From CAYWNA01 sp964459305 (GTDB lineage: Bacteria > Planctomycetota > Planctomycetia > Pirellulales > Pirellulaceae), in assembly GCA_964459305.1 (NCBI GenBank), contig CAYWNA010000144.1:1-32953 (forward strand): a stretch of 32,953 nt of DNA, in the 5' to 3' direction. The notes below the pieces were generated by a model. The model was not told the origin of the DNA. It did not search any database and worked only from the letters and a program-made list of their open reading frames with translations. Below, piece after piece: positions 22,656 to 32,329 of this stretch. Positions within the stretch are counted from its first letter, which is position 1, and every line of letters begins with the position of its first letter. A program made the translations under genes and the position numbers.

Positions 22656-25600
22656 ATGTTTGGTCCACGTAAGGCGTTGATCGGGGTATTTGTGGTTGGT
22701 CTCGTCACTGCGGCACTCCACGCGGAAACTCCCAACGTGCCGGAGAAGATCGGCAAGCTGATGCAGGATCGAAAGTACGCCGAGGCGATGGCGGCGATCG
22801 AGAAGGCCGCAGGAGATGATAAGGCGGACCAGGACTATCTGGCATACCTTAATGGACGTGCACTGCACTTCCAGAAGAAGTATGACGAGGCGGTTGCCGC
22901 CTATGACATCGTTAGCAAGCGGTTCCCCGACAGTCCATGGGCTCGCCGGGCCAGGTTCGCCAAAGGCCTCTCCTACGCTCGGAAAGGAGATTTCCGCAAT
23001 GCCGAGCTGACGTACCGAGCCGAAGCCGAGTATCTGTTCTCGGTGGACCGCAAGCAGGAAATCGCCGACATCTACCTCGAATACGCGGGAGTTTACTTCA
23101 AACCGCCCAAAGAAGAGCAGAAGCCGGACTACAAGAGGGCACTCGATTTCTATCAGCGGGCGTTGAAGGTGGGGCCGAAGCCGGAAATTCGCGTGGGAAT
23201 TGGACTACGGGCCGCGCAATGTCAGCAGGAATTGGGCAATCACGACGAGGCTGCGGAACAATACCGCAAGTTCATCAGCGAGCATGAAGATCACGCGCTA
23301 GTCGTCGAAGCCCGTTTCCGGCTGGGCGAGACATTGATGGAAGATGGCGAATCGTCCGACGCTCGCGCCGCTTGGCAAGACCTGCTGCATCTGCACAAAG
23401 GCAGTACGTCCGATTTGCTTCCCCAGGCCGCGTTCAAGATCTCCGAGACGTACAGCATCCCGTCGCCAAACGACGACGAGCAGTTATCGCTGGGTGTGGC
23501 CTCGCTTCGCAGTTTTCTGGAACGGTATCCCGAACACGAACTGGCGGCCGAGGCCCATCTGCGGATAGGTCAGAGCTACCATCACGTCGGCCGTTATGAA
23601 GATGGGACAAAGGCGCTCACCCAGTTTCTGGCCGACAAGCGCTACGCCGGCACCGAGCAGGTTCCGGCCGCTCGGAACCTGTTGGGCCACGCGTACAAGA
23701 TGCAGGGCAAATTCGACGAGGCGTTGGCCGCGTGGAAGGAGTTCCTTGGCAGCCACCCCACTCACCAATCATGGAGCGAAGTCCAACAGGAAATCGTCAA
23801 TACGGAATTCGCCAAGGCTGCCGATCGTCACCGCAAGAAAGACTACGACGGCGCACGACAACTGTGGTCCGAGTTCCAGGCCAAGCATCCCTTGGACGAA
23901 CGCAACCGGAGCATTCAATATCACTTCGGCCAGATGAACTTTGCCCAGGAGAAATGGGACGCCGCCATTGCCGATTGGCGACGGCTTGTTTCCAAGTACC
24001 CCGGCTCGCAAGAGGCTTCTCGCGCCCAGTTCATGATTGCCGTTGCGCTGGAAGAAAAACTGGGCAAGTTGGACGAAGCGTTGAAAGAGTATCGCAAAGT
24101 CACTAGCGGGGACAGCGTCAAGCGCGCCAAGCGGCGAATCGCACGCCTCACGGCAAAAACGATGAAGATTGCGACCGAACGCGTTTTCCGCAGCGACGAG
24201 ACATCGCAGTTGAAGTTGACGACGCGCAACATCGAGACCGTCACGGTGCGCGTCTACGCGGTCGACATGGAAACGTATTTCCGCAAGATGCATCTGGCTC
24301 GTGGCGTGGAAGGGCTGGATATCGCTCTGATCGATCCGGACAAAACGTTCGAGTTCAAGATCCCCGACTACAAGCAGTATCAACGTCACGAGAGCTTTGT
24401 GGACGTGCCGCTGCCCGCCGCAGCGGGCGCGGGCAAAGGCGACACCGTTCGGCGCGGGTCTCCCGACCCCGCCGAAAAGCCCGACCGCGGGTCTCAAAAG
24501 GCACCGGGAGACCTTCGGTCGGAGAAGGTGGCTCGGTCAGAGACCGGCCATAACCGCGGCGGCGTGATGGCCGTCACCGTTAGCAGCAAGACGCTGGAGG
24601 CCACGACGCTGGTTCTGCAGAGCGACCTGGACGTCATCATCAAGAGTTCGAAGGACGAGGCATTCGTATTTGCCGAGAACATGCTCACCGGCAAGCCATG
24701 GCCAAAGGTGCGCGTGCTGCTTTCCGACGGCAAGCAAGTGTTTGCCGAAGGCGAGACGAGCGACGATGGCGTGTTTCACAAATCGTTTGAGGAATTGAAG
24801 TCCGCCGAGAACGTGCGCGTGTTTGCCGTCAGCGGCACTCACACGGCGTCCAACTTGGTAACTCTGCGCGGCTTGGGCGTTGCCCGTGGCCTGAGCGATA
24901 AAGGCTGCATCTACACCGATCGACCCGCCTATCGTCCGGGGCAAATGGTCCATTTGCGCGGCGTCATCCGTAAAGTCGCCGACGACACATACACCGTGGC
25001 GGCCGACAAAGAGTACCAAGTCGACGTGTACGACAGCCGGAATCGATTGGTGCACGATACGGCCATCCGGTTGAGTGATTTCGGCTCGTTCCACGCGCAT
25101 TTCTTGCTCACCAGCGCCGCCAGTCAAGGCGATTACCGTGTGCTGGTACATGACGAGGACCGTGAGAGCTATCAAGGAACGTTCTCGGTCCATGACTACA
25201 AGCTTGAGCCGATTCGCCTGGAGATAGAAACACCGCGGGCGGTCTACTACCGCGGCGAAGAGATCGAAGGCGTGATTCGGGCAACGTACTACTACGGCGC
25301 CCCGCTCGTCGGTCGCGATATCCGTTACGTGTTTGTCGATGGTCGCGTGCATACCGAGAAGACCGACGACGCGGGTGAGATCCATTTCCGCCTGGAAACA
25401 CGAGCTCTGCGCGAATCACAGCAAGCGACGTTGACCGCCCAATTGACCGAACGAAACCTGGTCGCAAAGAAGAACTTCTACTTGTCTACGCAAGGGTTTT
25501 CGCTGTCCGCCGAAACGGTGCGCGACGTCTACCTGGCAGGCGAAACGTTCGAGCTGAAGGTCACCGCCGCCGACGCCGAAGGTGAACCAGTCCAGCGTCC

Positions 25601-28600
25601 GCTGACGCTGAGCGTTCTGCAACAGACGGACGTGGATGGCGAACACGGCGAAGTATTGGTGGAAGAGCATGATGTCGAGACAGACGAAGATGGCATCACG
25701 CGAAAGACGTTACAGGTGGAAGACGGCGGCCGATACACGCTACGAGTGGCCGGCGTGGATCGATTCAAGAATCCGATCGAAACGGACGTCGAGCTCAGAA
25801 TCTCCGACGACGAAGACAAAACTCGCCTTCGTATTCTTGCCGATCAGCACACCTTCAAGGTGGGCGATACGGCAAGTGTCCAAGTTCACTGGCGCGAGCA
25901 GCCGGCCCTGGCACTGGTTGCATTCCAGGGTGCCAAGATTCTGGATTACCGGCTCGTGGAACTGAAAAAGGGCGCCAACAAACTGGCGATCCCAATGACT
26001 GCCAAGCTGGCGCCGAACTTCGAGCTGTCGGTCGCTGTGATGACCGACGTTCGCTCGCAGCCGGACGAAAAAGCCGAGGAGAAAACGTTGCCCAGACGCT
26101 TTCACGCGGCGTCCAGTCCGTTCAATGTCGAACGCGAGTTGAACGTTGCTGTGACTGTCAAATGCAGGGAAGCCGGCAACGATGAGAAGATGCAGCCGTT
26201 GCAGCCTGGTGACGAAGTGGAGGTGTCTGTATCCGCCACCGACCCGCAGGGCAAGCCGATCACCGCGGAACTGAGCCTTGCGATGGTCGAGCAGGCTTTA
26301 CTGAAGCGTTTCTCTTCGGCGGTCCCCGCCATTGAAGACTTCTTCCGCGGCGCGCACCGGCAATCGGCGGTCCGCACCACTTCCACGATCACGTTTGCCT
26401 ACCGGCCCACGACAAATGCGATTAATCCGCGACTGCTAGCCGAAGGCGAGCGATTGGCGATCGCAGAAGAAGAGAGACGTGTTCTCGATGAACTGACGGA
26501 AGAGAATGTCGCTGCCGCAGGAGAGAGAGGGCGGAGTGTCGAATTGGATGGTGCTTTTGTTGAGGATTGGATTGAAGAGGAAATAGTCGCGGACGACACT
26601 GCCGACATGGCTTTCTTTGGCGCGCCACAAATCGACTTTGACGCAAATGGTGTGGCACAATTCGGAGGCGTTGCCATGGGCGGGCAAGGCGGCATGGGCG
26701 GCGGAGGCTTTGGCGGGGGCAAACCTGCGATGGGCGGGGCCGCGCGATCGGAGGGGGTCCTCGTCGGAGGTTACGGATTGCCCGGAGGGCCCGCCGACTC
26801 CACTCAACTCGATGACTATGCGAGCAACATGCGAGGTTTTGCCGGCCGCGGTCAGATCATGCTTGGCAAAGATGCCCTCTGGGATTCGGGACAGGCCGGA
26901 GGAACCATCCGTCTTCAGGAGAAAGTGGCTGCTGCGGGTAAACTGGTCATTGCCAACGGTGGCGTGCCGGCGATTGCGAATGACGGCGCCTGGTTCATCG
27001 TCTCCGGCAATCGGCGCGACGAAGCTCAGGTGGAAGCATTGTTCGACCAGTTGGCCAAACGAGGCACGGCACTGCTGCCGGACCTGCCGCCGCACGAGAC
27101 GGGGTATTGGAATCCGTCGATTGTGACCGGCGAAGACGGCAAAGCGACGGTGACCTTCGAACTGCCTGGTCGTTCGACTGGCTGGTCGCTGCTGACCAAG
27201 GGGGTCACGAAAGACACGTTAGCCGGTGAAGCCAGCCACGATTTCACCGTTCGAAAGGACCTGTTTGGCCAGTTGAAACTGGCTTCCGCGTATACCGACG
27301 GCGACCGGGCGCAAATCGTTGCCTCGGTCCACAACAACCGAGTAGACAATGGTGACATCGAAGTCGTCGTGAAGATCAAGCTGGGCGACAAGACAACGAC
27401 GGAGCGCAAGAAGCTGCAGGTCGAGCAGAAGGGCATTGAGCAACTGGTCTTCGAGCAAACATTCGCGTTGCCGGAAGAGGTGGCCCGGCGCGGGGTACCG
27501 GGCGTCGTCGCTGAATTCGAGCTGACGATCAGCGCGGGCGACTACCGGGACGTTGTACGCCGAACGGTCCCTGTCCGGCCCTACGGTATGCCGGTGTTCT
27601 CGATCGTCGGCGGATCGGCCGCGGGCGACGTGACGGCTTTTGTCGAGCAGCCAGAAGGCATGACGTTGGCATCGCCACGCCTGCAGGTCATCGTGGGGCC
27701 GACAATCGAGCGCAGCTTGCTGGATGCCGTGCTGGCCCCGGCCACGTGGTGTCAAATGGAGGCCAGACAAATCGCGTCCGACACGGATTCGGCCGTGGCC
27801 GATCTGATGGCATCGCTCGCGTTGCAGGGACTGCTGGGCGCGACGCGTGATGCCGCCGGCCCCCATGCCGAATCGCTCGATGCTCGCGTTCGCTCGTCGA
27901 TCGGCATGTTGGCCTCGCTGCAAAATGACGACGGCGGCTGGGGTTGGGCCAGCGCGGGCAAGAAGACCAGCAATCGCTACCATTCGGCGCGCACGCTTTG
28001 GGCGATCAGCCTCGCGCGGTCGGCCGGATACGGAATCGCGGACGACGCCTACGACAAGGCGATCAACTTTGTGCAGACCAAACTCAGTCAGTCCGCCGTC
28101 ACGGATTACGAAACCAAGATCGTGTTGCTGCATGCGTTGACCGTGGCGGATCACAGCGACTTTCGGCTGGCCAACCAGTTCTACCGCAACCGCCAGTCGC
28201 TTACGCCCGCCGCACTCGCCTATCTGGCTTTGACGTATGCCGAAATGGATCGAAAGCAGACAGCCGGCGAATTGTTGGGCCTGCTCGGCAAACAGGACTG
28301 GAACGCTGGGTCAATGGCGCTGAACTGCTGGAACAGCTCGACCACCGAAGTACGGGCGATCTACGCCCTTGGCCTGGAAAAGGTCACCCCCAGCGACGGC
28401 CGACTGAAGGAACAAATCGATTGGCTGATGGCAAATCGGACGGGTCATCGATGGTCGCCAGACAAGGCGACCGGGCCGGCCATGCTGGCTGCCTGCCGCT
28501 GGTTCGCTCGATCGCAGTTCAAACAGGAGAAATACAAGCTGACCGTTTTCGTTAACGATCTTCTGGCGAAGGAACTGGAAATCGATGCCGATTCGCATAC

Positions 28601-31007
28601 CCAGACGATCGACGTACCAGCCGAGCTTCTGGCCGAAAACGGGCAGAAGCAACGCGTACGTTTCGAGCTGAACGGCCGCGGGCGATTTTCCTATCAATGC
28701 GTGCTGGGCGGCTTTGTGCCCAGCGACGAGTTGAAGAGCACAACGTCCGATTGGCAAATCACCCGCTACTATCGGCCCGCACAGAAAGAGCTTGATGGCC
28801 GTGTGGTTCCTCGCGGCTTCGATGTCGCGGTGCCGAATTCCTACGAGCAGTTTCGAAACGAGCTCAGTAACTTGCCGGTAGGACGTCGTGGATTGATCGA
28901 ACTGCACGTACGCCGCAATCAGCTACCGTCCAATGTGATCGAGTCACGCCTGCCGTACCTGGTGGTCACCGAACCGTTGCCGGCCGGCACGGCGGTGGTG
29001 GAGAACTCCGCCCGCGGCGGATTCGAACGTTTCGATATCTCGCCGGGAGCGATCACGTTTTACATTGGCAGTCATCGAAGTGTCTCGACGATTTCCTATC
29101 AGGTACACGGGTATGTGCCAGGCGTTTTCCGCACCACGCCGACGTTGGTGCGCGACGCATTTCGTCCCGATCAGATGGCCGTGGCAAAGCCGAAATCGCT
29201 GACCGTGCTGCCAACGGGCGAGGAAAGCAGCGATCCGTACCGTCTGACCCCGCGCGAACTGTACGAACTGGGCCAACGGCACTTCGAAAAAGGCAATCTC
29301 GCCCAGGCCGCCGGCCATTTGAACGACTTGTTCAACAACTGGAACTTGAAGCCCGAGTTCTACAAAGAGACCGTCCACATGCTGCTGAACATCCACCTGG
29401 ATCAAGGTCCAGCCAACCAGGTGGTGCGCTACTTCGAGATCATTGTCGAGAAATTCCCGGATTTGGAGATACCATTTGCCAAGCTGCTGGCCGTCGCCGA
29501 CGCCTACGACGAGATTGGCGAATACGAGCGCAGCTACCTGGTCTTCCGCGCTGCGACCGAGGCCAGCTTCATGCGAGAAAGCCGCTTGGCTGGCTTCCTG
29601 GAATCGCAAGACGAGTTCCTGCGCAGCGTGGAGGTGATGAGCGATCTGTTGCGGCAGTATCCGCCGGAACCGTATCTGGCGACCGCCACCTACGCACTGG
29701 CACAGCGAGTCTACGCCAAAGCGCCGGAAGCAGCTTCTGATGCCAAGTTGCGCGAGAAGAAGATCACGCGTGTCGATCTGATCCGCGATGCATGGTCGCG
29801 ACTGGACGCCTTCTTGTCCGCCTATCCCGAAGATCCGGCGGCCGACGAGGCATCGTTCTCGTTGGCGAATGCACTCTTGGATTTGGAGTTGTACGGGAAA
29901 GCCATCGTCCAATGCGAACGCTATGCAGCCCGGTACACGGACAGCGATTTTCTGGACAGCTTTTGGTATATCGTCGGCTACTGCCATTTTGCCAGCGGCG
30001 CCCACGACCAGGCCTTGGACATGTGCAGCAAAGTGGCCGAAGCGAAACGCAAAGACAAGAGGACCGGGCGAGTAGCGGACAGCCCCAACAAATGGCAGGC
30101 GATCTACATTTTGGGGCAAATTCACCACAGTCTCGGTGCGGCCGAAGCGGCCATCCGCGAGTACACACGCGTGATCGACCGTTTTGTGGACGCTGGGCAA
30201 GCCATCGATTACTTTGCCCGAAAGGCAATTGAATTGCCCGAGGTGACCACGTTCCAGCCTGGCAAGCCGGTCGAGGTGGAGCTGAAGTTCCGCAATGTGC
30301 CGTCGGCAAACGTCACGGTGTACCGCATCGATCTGATGAAATACAGCCTGCTGCGCCGCAACCTGAGCGACATCACCAATATTAACTTGGCGGGTATCCG
30401 GCCTTACCATCAGGCCACCATCGAGTTGGGCGACGGCAAGGACTACCGCGATCGTACGACCGCGTTGGAGCTTCCGCTGAAAGACGAAGGCGCCTACCTG
30501 GTGGTCTGCCGCGGCGACAACCTCCACACCAGCGGCATGGTCCTGGTTTCGCCTTTGGCTCTGGAGATCCAAGAAAAATCCGATTCGGGGCGAGTGCGCA
30601 CAACGATTCGAGATGCAAGCGAGGACAAATATGTATCCGACGTCCACGTCAAAGTGATCGGCACACGCAACGGAGATTTCGTCAGCGGCGAGACCGACCT
30701 GCGCGGTGTGTTCGTGGCCGATGGTATCCAAGGACGCAGCATGATAATCGCCCAGGCCTCCGGCGGCCGCTACGCGTTCTTCCGCGGCCAAACCGAACTG
30801 GGGCCACCACCTGCCCAAGAAGCCCCGGCCGAAGAGGCCGACGCCGAGGCGAGCCCCGCGCAGCCGGCCGGCAAAGACGCGTTGTTGGAAGGTCTGAAAG
30901 GCACCAACACCGGGATTCAGATGGAACAGCAAGAGCAGCTAGACGACTTCTACGACAATTCAGTCGAAGAAGGCATCGGCGGCGGCTTCGGCGGCGGGAT
31001 TTTCTAA
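22656..31007 (+). CDS. Giant TPR / alpha-2-macroglobulin-like exported protein
   Basis: A 2783-residue chain. After a signal peptide (residues 1-25, ending AALHA, no lipobox Cys), TPR-type repeats fill about 30-495. MG1/MG2-like beta domains follow (MG1 from about 500, MG2 to about 740), then further MG domains, a Gly-rich bait-like stretch near 1341-1362 (GGQGGMGGGGFGGG), the A2M core segment ETGYWNPSIVTGEDGKA, and an alpha/alpha toroid with LQNDDGGWGW. The thioester motif (CxEQ) is absent; the nearest cysteine is C1699 in TWCQME. A second TPR block (about 2200-2520) and a second MG1/MG2-like pair (about 2525-2720) follow, then an acidic tail ending GGGFGGGIF. Bacterial A2Ms trap proteases in the periplasm; a non-thioester form would act by entrapment or have a scaffold role. 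ATG at 22656 has GAGGGGA just upstream; GTG at 22626 is rejected. Confidence 0.87.
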   Translation: MFGPRKALIGVFVVGLVTAALHAETPNVPEKIGKLMQDRKYAEAMAAIEKAAGDDKADQDYLAYLNGRALHFQKKYDEAVAAYDIVSKRFPDSPWARRARFAKGLSYARKGDFRNAELTYRAEAEYLFSVDRKQEIADIYLEYAGVYFKPPKEEQKPDYKRALDFYQRALKVGPKPEIRVGIGLRAAQCQQELGNHDEAAEQYRKFISEHEDHALVVEARFRLGETLMEDGESSDARAAWQDLLHLHKGSTSDLLPQAAFKISETYSIPSPNDDEQLSLGVASLRSFLERYPEHELAAEAHLRIGQSYHHVGRYEDGTKALTQFLADKRYAGTEQVPAARNLLGHAYKMQGKFDEALAAWKEFLGSHPTHQSWSEVQQEIVNTEFAKAADRHRKKDYDGARQLWSEFQAKHPLDERNRSIQYHFGQMNFAQEKWDAAIADWRRLVSKYPGSQEASRAQFMIAVALEEKLGKLDEALKEYRKVTSGDSVKRAKRRIARLTAKTMKIATERVFRSDETSQLKLTTRNIETVTVRVYAVDMETYFRKMHLARGVEGLDIALIDPDKTFEFKIPDYKQYQRHESFVDVPLPAAAGAGKGDTVRRGSPDPAEKPDRGSQKAPGDLRSEKVARSETGHNRGGVMAVTVSSKTLEATTLVLQSDLDVIIKSSKDEAFVFAENMLTGKPWPKVRVLLSDGKQVFAEGETSDDGVFHKSFEELKSAENVRVFAVSGTHTASNLVTLRGLGVARGLSDKGCIYTDRPAYRPGQMVHLRGVIRKVADDTYTVAADKEYQVDVYDSRNRLVHDTAIRLSDFGSFHAHFLLTSAASQGDYRVLVHDEDRESYQGTFSVHDYKLEPIRLEIETPRAVYYRGEEIEGVIRATYYYGAPLVGRDIRYVFVDGRVHTEKTDDAGEIHFRLETRALRESQQATLTAQLTERNLVAKKNFYLSTQGFSLSAETVRDVYLAGETFELKVTAADAEGEPVQRPLTLSVLQQTDVDGEHGEVLVEEHDVETDEDGITRKTLQVEDGGRYTLRVAGVDRFKNPIETDVELRISDDEDKTRLRILADQHTFKVGDTASVQVHWREQPALALVAFQGAKILDYRLVELKKGANKLAIPMTAKLAPNFELSVAVMTDVRSQPDEKAEEKTLPRRFHAASSPFNVERELNVAVTVKCREAGNDEKMQPLQPGDEVEVSVSATDPQGKPITAELSLAMVEQALLKRFSSAVPAIEDFFRGAHRQSAVRTTSTITFAYRPTTNAINPRLLAEGERLAIAEEERRVLDELTEENVAAAGERGRSVELDGAFVEDWIEEEIVADDTADMAFFGAPQIDFDANGVAQFGGVAMGGQGGMGGGGFGGGKPAMGGAARSEGVLVGGYGLPGGPADSTQLDDYASNMRGFAGRGQIMLGKDALWDSGQAGGTIRLQEKVAAAGKLVIANGGVPAIANDGAWFIVSGNRRDEAQVEALFDQLAKRGTALLPDLPPHETGYWNPSIVTGEDGKATVTFELPGRSTGWSLLTKGVTKDTLAGEASHDFTVRKDLFGQLKLASAYTDGDRAQIVASVHNNRVDNGDIEVVVKIKLGDKTTTERKKLQVEQKGIEQLVFEQTFALPEEVARRGVPGVVAEFELTISAGDYRDVVRRTVPVRPYGMPVFSIVGGSAAGDVTAFVEQPEGMTLASPRLQVIVGPTIERSLLDAVLAPATWCQMEARQIASDTDSAVADLMASLALQGLLGATRDAAGPHAESLDARVRSSIGMLASLQNDDGGWGWASAGKKTSNRYHSARTLWAISLARSAGYGIADDAYDKAINFVQTKLSQSAVTDYETKIVLLHALTVADHSDFRLANQFYRNRQSLTPAALAYLALTYAEMDRKQTAGELLGLLGKQDWNAGSMALNCWNSSTTEVRAIYALGLEKVTPSDGRLKEQIDWLMANRTGHRWSPDKATGPAMLAACRWFARSQFKQEKYKLTVFVNDLLAKELEIDADSHTQTIDVPAELLAENGQKQRVRFELNGRGRFSYQCVLGGFVPSDELKSTTSDWQITRYYRPAQKELDGRVVPRGFDVAVPNSYEQFRNELSNLPVGRRGLIELHVRRNQLPSNVIESRLPYLVVTEPLPAGTAVVENSARGGFERFDISPGAITFYIGSHRSVSTISYQVHGYVPGVFRTTPTLVRDAFRPDQMAVAKPKSLTVLPTGEESSDPYRLTPRELYELGQRHFEKGNLAQAAGHLNDLFNNWNLKPEFYKETVHMLLNIHLDQGPANQVVRYFEIIVEKFPDLEIPFAKLLAVADAYDEIGEYERSYLVFRAATEASFMRESRLAGFLESQDEFLRSVEVMSDLLRQYPPEPYLATATYALAQRVYAKAPEAASDAKLREKKITRVDLIRDAWSRLDAFLSAYPEDPAADEASFSLANALLDLELYGKAIVQCERYAARYTDSDFLDSFWYIVGYCHFASGAHDQALDMCSKVAEAKRKDKRTGRVADSPNKWQAIYILGQIHHSLGAAEAAIREYTRVIDRFVDAGQAIDYFARKAIELPEVTTFQPGKPVEVELKFRNVPSANVTVYRIDLMKYSLLRRNLSDITNINLAGIRPYHQATIELGDGKDYRDRTTALELPLKDEGAYLVVCRGDNLHTSGMVLVSPLALEIQEKSDSGRVRTTIRDASEDKYVSDVHVKVIGTRNGDFVSGETDLRGVFVADGIQGRSMIIAQASGGRYAFFRGQTELGPPPAQEAPAEEADAEASPAQPAGKDALLEGLKGTNTGIQMEQQEQLDDFYDNSVEEGIGGGFGGGIF
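24449..24520. repeat. Palindromic element inserted in frame within the macroglobulin gene
   Basis: TCGGCGCGGGTCTC at 24449-24462 equals the copy at 21102-21115. Imperfect inverted arms GACCGCGGGTCTC (24483-24495) and GAGACCTTCGGTC (24508-24520) follow, matching at 11 of 13 positions. The reading frame stays open through it and yields a charged, Pro/Gly/Arg-rich stretch (about residues 596-635, including VRRGSPDPAEKPDRGS) that does not look like MG-domain sequence. It falls in the loop between the first and second MG-like domains. Confidence 0.7.
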
Positions 31008-31054
31008 CGGTCCGAGACCGAGTTCACCCAATCCAGCGATCCGGTCTTGCACAC

Positions 31055-32238
31055 TCAGGATCCACGGGACTTCCCATTTTGCTGGGTCGTATCGGGTTTG
31101 CGCGGTACGAGGGGTTCCTTGAAACGGTAGCGAAGCGGATAGAAATCGAATGGATTCTCGCCGCGCGTGCGCGGGTCGTCGGTTTCGTGGAGGTATTTTT
31201 GCAGGCGTTCCTGGAGTTCGCGCTTGATCGCGGCGTAGTTTGAATCAGCGGCCAGGTTCTGCATCTGCCAGGGATCGGCCTTCATGTCATACAGCTCTTC
31301 GCTGGGACGCTTGGCCAGACATGCCTCGAATGACCGTGCCACGTCGGAATGTTTCGAATGGTCGATGAGGTATGTCTTCGTCGGCGACGGGTCGATGTCC
31401 ATAAACTCGGTTCCGCGTCCGGGATACGGGGGATTCGGGAAATGGGGATCGCCGTTGGGCCAGAGGTCGGGAGCCAGGTTGCGGAGGTACATGTGGTGGT
31501 GGGTGCGTATGGCACGGATCGGATACGCCGCGCCGTTGGGTCGGCACCAGCCGTGGCGTTCGTACGAGGTTACGATGGCATGTCATGGCGCACTTCCGGG
31601 GCGTCGGGCCAGAAGGCCGGGACGGTCGCGTCCTCGAGTTGCTTGCCGCTCTTGACGCCCGAACCCGCTGCGTAGCCGCGATGTGGATCGGTGCTGCCGA
31701 ACCAGAAAAAAAACGGCTGCTCCTTTGGCCGATCGGCCAGGAACCGCTCGAAGTTCCCCGGGCGTACACCCGGTGGTCGAATTTGCCTGCCGACAGGATG
31801 GCGATTGCCCCACCCGCCCGCCTTCAGGTCGCCCGGCCCCCATGATTTCCCGGCCCAAGCCACCTCGTAGCCTGCGTCCTCCAAGAGCAAGGGGAACACG
31901 TCGAACTTTCGCGGCAGCGTACCGCCGAACACCGAGCCTTCCTCCAACCGCCAGGGCTGCTGGCCGGTGAGGATCGCGTTGCGCGAGATCGTGCACGAGG
32001 CCGACGCCGAGTAAGCGTAGTTGAACAGAATGCCTTGCCGGGCCAGGCCGTCAAGCGAGGGTGTTTTGACCACTCGGTCGCCGTAAGCCCCCACATGCGG
32101 CCACGACATGTCGTCGGCGATGATGAACAAGATGTTGGGGCGGTCGGATCGCTGCGTCTGGGCGCACAGGACCATGTTGGCCAACATCGCCGTCGAGACA
32201 AAAACCGTTGTGAAGAAGAAGAAGAAGCGACCTTTCAC
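31055..32238 (-). pseudogene. Decayed N-sulfoglucosamine-sulfohydrolase-like sulfatase (internal deletion, frameshift)
   Basis: The N-terminal part (32238 to 31570) has AAGGAG 6 nt before GTG 32238, a signal peptide, RPNILFIIADDMSWPHVGAYG, and SCTISRNAILTGQ at the active-site position. It resembles S1_8/SGSH sulfatases but has Ile where the C-x-P-S-R motif has Pro. It ends abruptly after APEVRHDMPS at a TAA (31570-31572). In another frame, sequence typical of a sulfatase C-terminus resumes at once (SYERHGWCRPNGAAYPIRAI) and runs to 31055 with LRNLAPDLWPNGDP and ELYDMKADPWQMQNLA. The middle of a normal sulfatase, including the second metal-site segment (TSDNG-type), is missing, perhaps 150 residues. 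A deletion plus frameshift is inferred; an assembly error is less likely because so much sequence is absent. Confidence 0.8.
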
Positions 32239-32270
32239 GATGTTCTCCTTGGGGACCGTAATGTCGTACT

Positions 32271-32316
32271 GCACGCTACCAGCGTGCGATTGACGCAGAG
32301 CACGCTGGCAGCGCGC
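32271..32316. repeat. Paired palindromic hairpins between two broken genes
   Basis: GCACGCT-ACC-AGCGTGC (32271-32287) is a perfect 7-bp hairpin. A near copy, GCACGCT-GGC-AGCGCGC (32300-32316), follows 12 bp later. Together they form a small REP-like pair in the short gap between the truncated lyase gene and the decayed sulfatase on the minus strand. Confidence 0.65.
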
Positions 32317-32329
32317 GGTAAGAGCATCC

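Noticed and set aside
28944..30932. A 662-residue open frame antisense to the macroglobulin gene
   Set aside because: It is a shadow of the GC-rich coding strand: no signal peptide, domain or ribosome binding site is visible, and the plus-strand frame shows clear TPR and MG features.
32214..32228. Five-fold AAG repeat (TTC on the coding strand) as a phase-variation tract
   Set aside because: A trinucleotide tract cannot change the frame, and it merely encodes Phe residues in the signal peptide of a gene that is already broken.
7178..32316. Palindromic repeats as a CRISPR array
   Set aside because: The repeats are isolated, of different sequence families, and lack regular spacers or cas genes.
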